Program-made: the position numbers and the translations under genes
Shown here: in pieces, positions 7,015-12,016 of the stretch
How the letters are laid out: every line of letters starts with the position of its first letter
Position numbering within the stretch: position 1 is the first letter of the stretch
The notes under the pieces: generated by a model
Databases searched by the model: none
What the model was told of the DNA's origin: nothing
What the model saw: only the letters and a program-made list of their open reading frames with translations
DNA from: Hylemonella sp. UBA2468
GTDB lineage: Bacteria; Pseudomonadota; Gammaproteobacteria; Burkholderiales; Burkholderiaceae_C
Assembly: GCA_002342165.1 (NCBI GenBank)
Contig: DDPM01000070.1
Span: 1-12,016, forward strand
Length of the DNA stretch: 12,016 nt
Reading direction: 5' to 3'

Positions 7015-7121
7015 AATTTGACCTCCAAGCCGCAGCGGTCTTGCCCATTGGGGCGCGGCACTTCACTTTCTGCAGCACCCGCCGTGGCAGAGAGGTGTTT
7101 GAGTTTTCGTGAGACTGCTTC

Positions 7122-8324
7122 ATGGATGCACTGATACCTTACGTGCTGGAATGGGCCAACCTTCTGTTGCGTTGGCTCCATGTGATTGTGGCCATTGCCT
7201 GGATCGGATCATCTTTTTATTTTGTCTGGCTCGACAACAGCCTCTTACCCCCTAAAACATCCGAGCTCCAGACCAAAGGCGTGAGCGGTGAACTTTGGGC
7301 GGTTCATGGTGGAGGTTTTTACAACCCACAAAAGTATTTGGTCGCCCCACCGCAACTCCCTGAGCATTTGCACTGGTTCTACTGGGAGGCTTATACGACT
7401 TGGCTTTCCGGCTTTGGTTTGATGGTGGTACTTTATCTGTTCAACGCCAACACTTACATGGTGGATCCACGTGTGTTTGACATGTCGCCCGCCATGGCCA
7501 TCGCGCTGGCGCTTGGATTTTTGGTCATGGGTTGGTTGGTATACGACGGGATTTGTCGCCTTTGGGGCGACAAACCTGGCGGCGACCGCATGGTCGGCAT
7601 CGGGGTCATGTTTTACGTGGCAGCGGCAACTTGGTTGGCTTGCCATGTGTTTGCAGGGCGTGCAGCATTTTTAATCATGGGTGCCATGCTGGGCACCATC
7701 ATGAGCGCCAATGTGTTCTTTTGGATCATTCCCGGGCAACGTAAAGTGGTGGCATCCATGAAGGCAGGCGAAACGCCTGACCCCATTCATGCGCAACGTG
7801 GCAAGCAACGCAGTGTGCACAACACGTATTTTACATTGCCCGTGCTGTTTGCCATGCTCTCCAACCACTACAGCATGACCTACAGCCACCCCCACAACTG
7901 GTTGGTATTAATTCTGATCATGAGTGCAGGCGTGCTGATAAGACAGTTTTTTCTGTTGCGGCACCGAGGTATCGTGGACTGGCGGTACCCAGGCGCGGGC
8001 GTTGCCGTGTTACTGGGTGTCGCAGTTTGGCTGGCACCCCCTCTCACACAGGTTTCCGTGTCAACATCTCCATCACCCGCTCCAGATTTTTCAAGCGTAC
8101 AAGCGGTGGTGACACAACGCTGCGTGATGTGTCACAACGCTCAACTGGCCAGCAAAAATGTTCGGCTCGACTCAGCTCAGGCCATAAAGAGTCAGGCCCA
8201 ACTGATTTACCAGCAGGTGGTGGTCAGCCGCGCCATGCCTATGAACAACGCCACGCAAATTACGGAAGCAGAACGCACCCTGATCCAAAACTGGGTGTTG
8301 TCTGGCGCCGCCACCTTGCCTTAG
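7122..8324 (+). CDS. puuD: Urate hydroxylase PuuD, membrane protein with cytochrome c domain
   Basis: A 400-residue integral membrane urate oxidase that converts urate to 5-hydroxyisourate. The N-terminal part (about 1-305) carries seven or eight hydrophobic segments, including [20 protein letters not shown] (15-34), the family-typical opening, and the [25 protein letters not shown] loop. The C-terminal part (about 320-400) is a periplasmic-type c domain with one heme motif CVMCH (334-338) and a likely axial Met372 or Met374 in SRAMPMNN. The heme links urate oxidation to the respiratory chain, so no H2O2 should be formed, unlike with soluble uricase. The family assignment is clear over the whole length. 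It lies between hiuH, which uses its product, and allantoicase, 32 nt downstream. The ribosome site (GAGA) is weak. Confidence 0.95.
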   Translation: MDALIPYVLEWANLLLRWLHVIVAIAWIGSSFYFVWLDNSLLPPKTSELQTKGVSGELWAVHGGGFYNPQKYLVAPPQLPEHLHWFYWEAYTTWLSGFGLMVVLYLFNANTYMVDPRVFDMSPAMAIALALGFLVMGWLVYDGICRLWGDKPGGDRMVGIGVMFYVAAATWLACHVFAGRAAFLIMGAMLGTIMSANVFFWIIPGQRKVVASMKAGETPDPIHAQRGKQRSVHNTYFTLPVLFAMLSNHYSMTYSHPHNWLVLILIMSAGVLIRQFFLLRHRGIVDWRYPGAGVAVLLGVAVWLAPPLTQVSVSTSPSPAPDFSSVQAVVTQRCVMCHNAQLASKNVRLDSAQAIKSQAQLIYQQVVVSRAMPMNNATQITEAERTLIQNWVLSGAATLP

Positions 8325-8356
8325 TTTTTTCCATCAGCACTTCTAACCACAACACC

Positions 8357-9373
8357 ATGGCACTTCCAGCACTTGACCCCAACGCTCCAGAGTTCACGCG
8401 CCGTTACATGAATTTGGCTGACCCGCGCTTGGGAGCGCAGGCCATTGCATGCAGCGACGATTTTTTTGCCCCTATGCAGCGCATGCTCAACCCTGAACCT
8501 GCGTTGTTTGTTCCGGGCAAGTACGATGAACACGGGAAGTGGATGGACGGCTGGGAAAGCCGACGCAAGCGCGTCAATGGACATGACCATTGCATTATTC
8601 AACTTGCCCGTCGGGGATCGGTCGTAGGTGTAGACATAGACACCAGCCACTTTACCGGCAACTTTCCTCCAGCAGCGTCTATTGAAGCCTGTGACTGCAG
8701 TGGTGCTCCCAATGCCAGCACCCATTGGGTGGAACTGCTGCCCTCCGTCAATCTGCAAGGCAATAGCCACCACTACCACGCTATAGATGCCGCACTGAGT
8801 CAGCATGCGTTCACCCACCTCAGGTTGAACATTTACCCCGATGGCGGTATTGCCCGGCTGCGGGTGTATGGCCAGCCCCAAAAAGACTGGTCAAACGCAA
8901 GCCGCAGCGAGCTTTTTGATTTGATCAGTATAGAAAACGGCGGCTATGTGGTGGCCGCTAATAACCAGCATTTCGGGCTGGCCTGCAACTTGCTCATGCC
9001 CGGGCGCGGCGTGAATATGGGCGATGGCTGGGAAACCCGTCGTCGGCGTGAACCCGGCAACGACTGGTGTGTGGTAGCGCTGGGGCAAGTGGGCACGGTA
9101 GAGCGTATAGAAGTGGACACTTGCCATTTCAAAGGCAACTTCCCCGACCGGTGTTCTATTCAAGCGGCTTTTATGCAGGGCGGCACTGAAACCTCGCTGG
9201 TCACGCAAAGCATGTTCTGGAATGTGCTGCTGCCCGAGCAAAAACTGCAAATGGACCATCAGCACTTTTTTGAGCAAGAAATTGTAAATATGGGTCCTGT
9301 GACCCATATCCGCTACAACATGCACCCTGACGGCGGCACATCGCGCCTGCGTTTGTGGGGCAAGCTTGCATGA
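8357..9373 (+). CDS. alc: Allantoicase
   Basis: A 338-residue allantoicase (allantoate amidinohydrolase), which splits allantoate into ureidoglycolate and urea. The family's internal duplication is plain. Repeat 1 has DGWESRR (64-70), [10 protein letters not shown] (95-104) and [12 protein letters not shown] (158-169). Repeat 2 has DGWETRR (223-229), [10 protein letters not shown] (254-263) and [12 protein letters not shown] (321-332). Length matches bacterial and fungal enzymes. The frame is open upstream into puuD, but homology begins at the ATG at 8357, 32 nt after the puuD stop; no Shine-Dalgarno is evident there, suggesting readthrough coupling. The stop overlaps the next start as ATGA at 9370-9373, so alc and allA are translationally coupled. 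The choice of allantoicase rather than AllC means nitrogen is released as urea, so urease or export would be needed. Confidence 0.96.
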   Translation: MALPALDPNAPEFTRRYMNLADPRLGAQAIACSDDFFAPMQRMLNPEPALFVPGKYDEHGKWMDGWESRRKRVNGHDHCIIQLARRGSVVGVDIDTSHFTGNFPPAASIEACDCSGAPNASTHWVELLPSVNLQGNSHHYHAIDAALSQHAFTHLRLNIYPDGGIARLRVYGQPQKDWSNASRSELFDLISIENGGYVVAANNQHFGLACNLLMPGRGVNMGDGWETRRRREPGNDWCVVALGQVGTVERIEVDTCHFKGNFPDRCSIQAAFMQGGTETSLVTQSMFWNVLLPEQKLQMDHQHFFEQEIVNMGPVTHIRYNMHPDGGTSRLRLWGKLA

Positions 9374-9870
9374 CCCTCTTATCTATCGCCCCGCTCACAC
9401 GAGAGGCCTTTGCTCCGTTTGGAGAAGTCATCACGCTAGAAGGGGCACAGCACTTTCCCATCAACTCGGGCACCACCGAGCGTTTTCATGCGTTGGCCCA
9501 GGTCGATGCCTTTGAACAAAACGGTCAGCCCATCATCAGCTTGTTCAGGGGGCAGCCTCGACCCTTACCGCTGGCCATTACCGTGATGGAACGCCATCCA
9601 CTGGGCAGCCAAGCTTTTGTGCCACTGGCTTCGATAGAGACAGATGAATATTTGATTGTGGTGGCGCCCCCTGGGGAGTTTCAAGCGCAACACATGCAAG
9701 CGTTTGTCGCCAGAGGATTTCAGGGCGTGAGTTATGCCCGCGGTGTGTGGCACCACCCGCTGATTGCCCTACACAAAGCAAGCGACTTTATAGTGGTGGA
9801 TCGTTCAGGCCCGGGCAACAACTGCGATGAAGTGGCGCTAGATGGGCGCTTTGTGTTGGCTTTGAACTAA
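9370..9870 (+). CDS. allA: Ureidoglycolate lyase
   Basis: A 166-residue AllA-type ureidoglycolate lyase, which releases glyoxylate and urea from ureidoglycolate and ends the pathway. Family landmarks are [13 protein letters not shown] (9-21), [12 protein letters not shown] (31-42), the [14 protein letters not shown] block (74-87) and [10 protein letters not shown] (125-134), with [12 protein letters not shown] near the C-terminus. Length agrees with the E. coli enzyme (about 160). The ATG overlaps the allantoicase stop by 4 nt (ATGA), and GGGG about 10 nt upstream may act as ribosome site; an in-frame start at 9355 is less likely. It is the last gene of the plus-strand unit and converges on the FAH-family gene across an intrinsic terminator. 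Confidence 0.96.
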   Translation: MTLLSIAPLTREAFAPFGEVITLEGAQHFPINSGTTERFHALAQVDAFEQNGQPIISLFRGQPRPLPLAITVMERHPLGSQAFVPLASIETDEYLIVVAPPGEFQAQHMQAFVARGFQGVSYARGVWHHPLIALHKASDFIVVDRSGPGNNCDEVALDGRFVLALN

Positions 9871-9875
9871 GCCGT

Positions 9876-9910
9876 AAAAAAGCCCACTTGCGCTCAGTTG
9901 CAAGTGGGCT
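9876..9910 (-). terminator. Intrinsic terminator of the FAH-family gene
   Basis: A perfect 11-bp GC-rich stem (9881-9891 with 9900-9910; arms AGCCCACTTGC and GCAAGTGGGCT) encloses an 8-nt loop and, read on the minus strand, is followed by five Ts (9880-9876). It sits 10 nt beyond the FAH-family stop. On the plus strand no T-run follows, so it serves allA less well, though the stem may still act on both transcripts. Confidence 0.85.
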
Positions 9911-9919
9911 AGGAAGAGA

Positions 9920-10774
9920 TTAAACCTTCTCGTCGCGAATGCCGTTGCGCAAAATACCTACGGCGTCAATTTCAATCTCCACCACGTCTCCATGCTTCAT
10001 AAAGAGCTGGGGTGTCCGCTTGTTGCCCACGCCGCCTGGAGTGCCCGTCACGATCACGTCGCCAGGGTTCAGGTCGGTGAAGGTAGAGATGTATGCAATT
10101 TGGCGTGGGATGCTGAAAATCATCATCTCTGTAGTGGCGCGCTGCAGCTCCACTCCGTTTAAGCGGGTGGTCAGGGTCAACACTTGGTTGGGCTTGATGT
10201 CGTCTGAGGTCACCAGCCAAGGGCCAAAGCCGCCGGTTTGGTTGAAGTTTTTACCAGCGGTCCACTGGGTGGTGTGGTTTTGGTAGTCGCGGATGCTGCC
10301 GTCGTTGTAGCAGCTGTAGCCTGCAATGTGGTTCCAAGAATCGGCTTCGCTGATGCGGCGGCCACCCTTGCCAATGACCACGGCAATTTCGCCTTCGTAG
10401 TCCAAACGGACGGACTCAGGTGGGCGAATGATGTCTTGACCGTGCGCCACTTGCGACTCCGGAAAACGCACAAACAGAGCAGGGCTTTCAGTAAAGTCGC
10501 GACCGGTTTCACGCACGTGCTCGGTGTAGTTCAAGCCCACGCAAATGATCTTGCCTGGGTTAGGAATGACTGGCAGCAGGGTCAGCTGAGAAAACTTAAG
10601 GCTGGGCTTGGCAGTTTGTGCAGCTTGAGCTGCTGCGCCTTGCAAATTTTTGGCAATCAGGGTTTTAAGGTCGGGGGCTTGAGCGCCCATGATGGGCATA
10701 AGGTCGATCACGTCGTCGCCATTAACAATGCCGTAGCTGGCCTGGCCAGCGTTTAAAAAACTGATGAGTTTCAC
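9920..10774 (-). CDS. Fumarylacetoacetate hydrolase (FAH) family protein
   Basis: A 284-residue protein of the FAH superfamily, metal-dependent hydrolases, decarboxylases, hydratases and isomerases acting on beta-dicarbonyl or enol acids. An N-terminal extension (1-70) precedes the FAH core. The metal triad is visible as Glu127 and Glu129 in RLDYEGEIAVVIG and Asp158 in SCYNDGSIRD. Lys175 and GPWLVT (185-190) and TGTPGGVG (243-250) complete the catalytic core. A GTG start at 10774 is chosen because AAGGA lies 7 nt upstream. It ends in a strong terminator and lies 77 nt downstream of a VOC-family gene. Pipelines often name such proteins ureidoglycolate lyase or 2-hydroxyhepta-2,4-diene-1,7-dioate isomerase; neither can be proven here. 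AllA already supplies ureidoglycolate lyase, so an aromatic ring-fragment or other keto-acid substrate is equally possible. Confidence 0.9.
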   Translation of the reverse strand: MKLISFLNAGQASYGIVNGDDVIDLMPIMGAQAPDLKTLIAKNLQGAAAQAAQTAKPSLKFSQLTLLPVIPNPGKIICVGLNYTEHVRETGRDFTESPALFVRFPESQVAHGQDIIRPPESVRLDYEGEIAVVIGKGGRRISEADSWNHIAGYSCYNDGSIRDYQNHTTQWTAGKNFNQTGGFGPWLVTSDDIKPNQVLTLTTRLNGVELQRATTEMMIFSIPRQIAYISTFTDLNPGDVIVTGTPGGVGNKRTPQLFMKHGDVVEIEIDAVGILRNGIRDEKV

Positions 10775-10781
10775 TGTGTTG

Positions 10782-10786
10782 TCCTT
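10782..10786 (-). promoter_or_regulatory. Ribosome binding site of the FAH-family gene
   Basis: AAGGA on the minus strand, 7 nt before the GTG at 10774. It supports the non-ATG start, after which the family N-terminus (MKLISFLNAG) follows. Confidence 0.65.
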
Positions 10787-10851
10787 GTGTAGTTAATTAA
10801 GCCGCCTCATGTCGGGCGACCGGGGCCGATTGTCTCTCAAGAAAGACCGTT

Positions 10852-11406
10852 TTAAGAAAGTCCCATCAAGGTCTTCATACCGGCTACCCACTGCGCACGG
10901 GGCTGAAACTTGGGCCGGCTTCTGGCCAGCGCCTCTGCCTGAGCCATCACCGCTTCGTCGGTGTCATTAAGGTTGATGGGCTGGCGTAAGGGTTGTTCGC
11001 AATACCAAGGGGTGTCCATATAAATTTCAAGACGGTTGCCCTCGGGGTCGCGCAGGTACACCGATATGGCGTTGCCGTGTGTGGCGGGCTGAATGTCTGT
11101 GGCACCACCATCCTCAAGCGCCTGGGCCAGAACTTGGCGCAGCATAGACAGACTCTTCACCTTGAACGAAATTTGGTTCACTACGCTGTAGGTTTGGTCT
11201 TCTGGCCGCCCACTTACCAGCACCAATTGATGATGCTCCTCGGGGTTCCGACTTAAGAACACCAAATACACCGCGCCCATTTGCCCCCGATCGGTGATCG
11301 TAAAACCCACCACTTTGGAATAAAAGCGGGCCATGCGCTCCACATCTCGCACAAAAATACCCATGTGGCTGAAACTGATGTCTGAGATTTGAGGGGTTTG
11401 GGTCAT
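10852..11406 (-). CDS. VOC superfamily protein, extradiol-dioxygenase-like
   Basis: A 184-residue vicinal-oxygen-chelate protein made of two beta-alpha-beta-beta-beta modules (about 10-65 and 75-130) and a C-terminal tail of about 50 residues. Likely metal ligands are His14 (FSHMGIF), His58 or His59 (EEHHQLVLV) and Glu127 (NRLEIYM), the His-His-Glu set of extradiol dioxygenases. The stretch at 110-127 (H, SVYLRDPEGN, E) fits the ring-cleaving dioxygenase signature except for its first position. It therefore looks closer to ring-cleaving dioxygenases than to glyoxalase I or fosfomycin-resistance proteins, but sequence alone cannot fix the reaction. It starts at the ATG at 11406, without a visible ribosome site, and probably shares a transcript with the FAH-family gene 77 nt downstream. 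Confidence 0.85.
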   Translation of the reverse strand: MTQTPQISDISFSHMGIFVRDVERMARFYSKVVGFTITDRGQMGAVYLVFLSRNPEEHHQLVLVSGRPEDQTYSVVNQISFKVKSLSMLRQVLAQALEDGGATDIQPATHGNAISVYLRDPEGNRLEIYMDTPWYCEQPLRQPINLNDTDEAVMAQAEALARSRPKFQPRAQWVAGMKTLMGLS

Positions 11407-11582
11407 GTTAGGCGTTGTTTATCAGCGGTTAGGGGTTAAGGCTTAGGCTTTAGAGATGCGCCTTACCAGCGCAAATGAGAATAGATTTCATTCTATGGCC
11501 ATCTAAATATTGGTTGGATAGGGCACAGACATTGCGCTACATCAGCAAAGTCTGAATAAGAAGGCGAAATCCTTTTGATTTT

Positions 11583-11609
11583 TTAGCACTCACATCAAGA
11601 GAGTGCTAA
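11583..11609 (+). promoter_or_regulatory. CIRCE operator (HrcA binding site) upstream of rpoH
   Basis: TTAGCACTC (11583-11591), a 9-nt spacer, then GAGTGCTAA (11601-11609): an exact match to the CIRCE consensus, the operator of the heat-shock repressor HrcA. It ends 39 nt before the rpoH ATG. It overlaps a plausible promoter, so HrcA binding should block rpoH transcription at normal temperature and release it when GroEL is occupied by unfolded protein. Confidence 0.95.
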
Positions 11610-11612
11610 TAT
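11583..11612 (+). promoter_or_regulatory. Candidate rpoH promoter overlapping CIRCE
   Basis: A -10 box TAATAT (11607-11612) lies 18 nt after TTAGCA (11583-11588), a moderate -35 match. Both boxes lie within or at the edge of CIRCE. A start near 11619 would leave a leader of only about 30 nt, too short for the structured thermosensor seen in E. coli rpoH mRNA. The promoter position is inferred from sequence only. Confidence 0.4.
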
Positions 11613-11648
11613 TCTGACCTCGTACATAACTTATGGAGTTTTGTCACT

Positions 11649-12016
11649 ATGAACAGTCCCATCGGTGCTTCAGCATTGACCGTTGCCAATCCTTGGGCTT
11701 TGGTTCCTGCGTTGGGCAATTTGGATGCTTACATCAGTGCTGTCAACCGCATGCCTATGCTCACCCTTGAGGAAGAGCAGGAATTTGCGCGTAAGTTCAA
11801 AGACTCCAATGATCTTGAAGCAGCTGGAAAGTTAGTACTCTCTCACTTAAGATTGGTGGTGTCTGTATCCCGTCAGTATTTGGGTTATGGACTTCCCCAA
11901 GCAGACCTGATTCAAGAGGGCAATGTGGGCTTGATGAAAGCCGTAAAGCGTTTTGACCCCGACCAAGGCGTGCGCTTGGTGAGCTATGCCATGCACTGGA
12001 TCAAGGCGGAAATTCA
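11649..12016 (+). CDS. rpoH: RNA polymerase heat-shock sigma factor sigma-32 (3' partial)
   Basis: The first 122 codons of rpoH; the frame is open to the window edge, so regions 2.4 to 4 and the RpoH box are missing. Region 1.2 is visible at about 24-52 ([23 protein letters not shown]). Region 2 runs from about 61, with [31 protein letters not shown], then [29 protein letters not shown], which is very close to E. coli RpoH and distinct from RpoD, which has a long region 1.1, and from RpoS. It directs core RNA polymerase to heat-shock promoters. The ATG is preceded by TGGAG (11634-11638) at a 10-nt spacing. A CIRCE operator upstream indicates repression by HrcA. The gene is divergent from the VOC-family gene, with a 242-nt intergenic region that holds no further gene I can see. 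Confidence 0.95.
   Translation, partial: MNSPIGASALTVANPWALVPALGNLDAYISAVNRMPMLTLEEEQEFARKFKDSNDLEAAGKLVLSHLRLVVSVSRQYLGYGLPQADLIQEGNVGLMKAVKRFDPDQGVRLVSYAMHWIKAEI

Noticed and set aside
7015..7121. Gap between hiuH and puuD examined for a small gene or RNA element
   Set aside because: No open frame with a ribosome site and no convincing stem-loop was seen.
8027..8356. N-terminal extension of allantoicase overlapping the end of puuD
   Set aside because: The frame is open, but the extra 110 residues lie over the PuuD cytochrome domain and resemble no allantoicase; homology starts at the ATG at 8357.
8321..9325. Two long antisense open frames opposite allantoicase (8321-8881 and 8891-9325)
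   Set aside because: Both lie wholly within the well-supported allantoicase gene, show no family features and have no ribosome site.
8357..9373. Repeated segments within the allantoicase gene, considered as a recent tandem duplication
   Set aside because: The two halves are the ancient internal duplication that defines the family and have diverged widely at the sequence level.
11478..11494. AGAAT/ATTCT inverted repeat in the VOC-rpoH intergenic region, considered as a Fur-like box
   Set aside because: The arms are only 5 bp with a 7-nt spacer, and the match to the 19-bp Fur consensus is poor.
11628..11640. AACT/AGTT hairpin over the rpoH ribosome site, considered as an RNA thermometer
   Set aside because: A 4-bp, AU-rich stem is too weak to hide the site at any growth temperature.

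Overview
This looks like a chromosomal segment of a Burkholderiales betaproteobacterium, most likely Comamonadaceae-like. The evidence is a Bug-type tricarboxylate-transporter binding protein beside an MmgE/PrpD protein (a common pairing in that order), the PuuD-type urate hydroxylase, the rpoH sequence, and a perfect CIRCE operator in front of rpoH. Base composition is moderately GC-rich and even across the window. I see no insertion sequence, phage gene, tRNA, rRNA or CRISPR array, and no stretch over 300 bases without a gene.

Layout. (1) 1-2294, plus strand: the 3' part of a Bug-family solute-binding protein, then an MmgE/PrpD-family protein. (2) 2327-6567, minus strand: a four-gene unit reading puuE-uraD fusion, ABC solute-binding protein, ABC ATPase, ABC permease. 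(3) 6661-9870, plus strand, divergent from unit 2: hiuH, puuD, allantoicase (alc) and ureidoglycolate lyase (allA), the last two overlapping by 4 nt. (4) 9876-11406, minus strand: a VOC/extradiol-dioxygenase-like protein and an FAH-family protein, ending in a good intrinsic terminator that lies between the convergent allA and FAH genes. (5) 11583-12016, plus strand: a perfect CIRCE element and the 5' part of rpoH (sigma-32), cut by the window edge.

Function. Units 2 and 3 together encode every enzymatic step from urate to glyoxylate. PuuD oxidises urate to 5-hydroxyisourate. HiuH makes OHCU. The UraD half of the fusion makes S-allantoin and its PuuE half makes allantoate. Allantoicase gives ureidoglycolate plus urea, and AllA gives glyoxylate plus urea. 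The nitrate/taurine/HMP-type ABC transporter encoded with the fusion is therefore a candidate importer of a purine-derived or ureide compound, but its substrate cannot be read from the sequence. The divergent promoter region at 6568-6660 holds a perfect inverted repeat over a likely -35 box and is the obvious place for joint control. Xanthine dehydrogenase, a dedicated regulator, urease and glyoxylate-utilisation genes are not in the window.

The items most worth checking are the CIRCE operator on rpoH, the orphan ABC transporter in a urate operon, the PuuE-UraD fusion, the unassigned operator, and the VOC/FAH pair.
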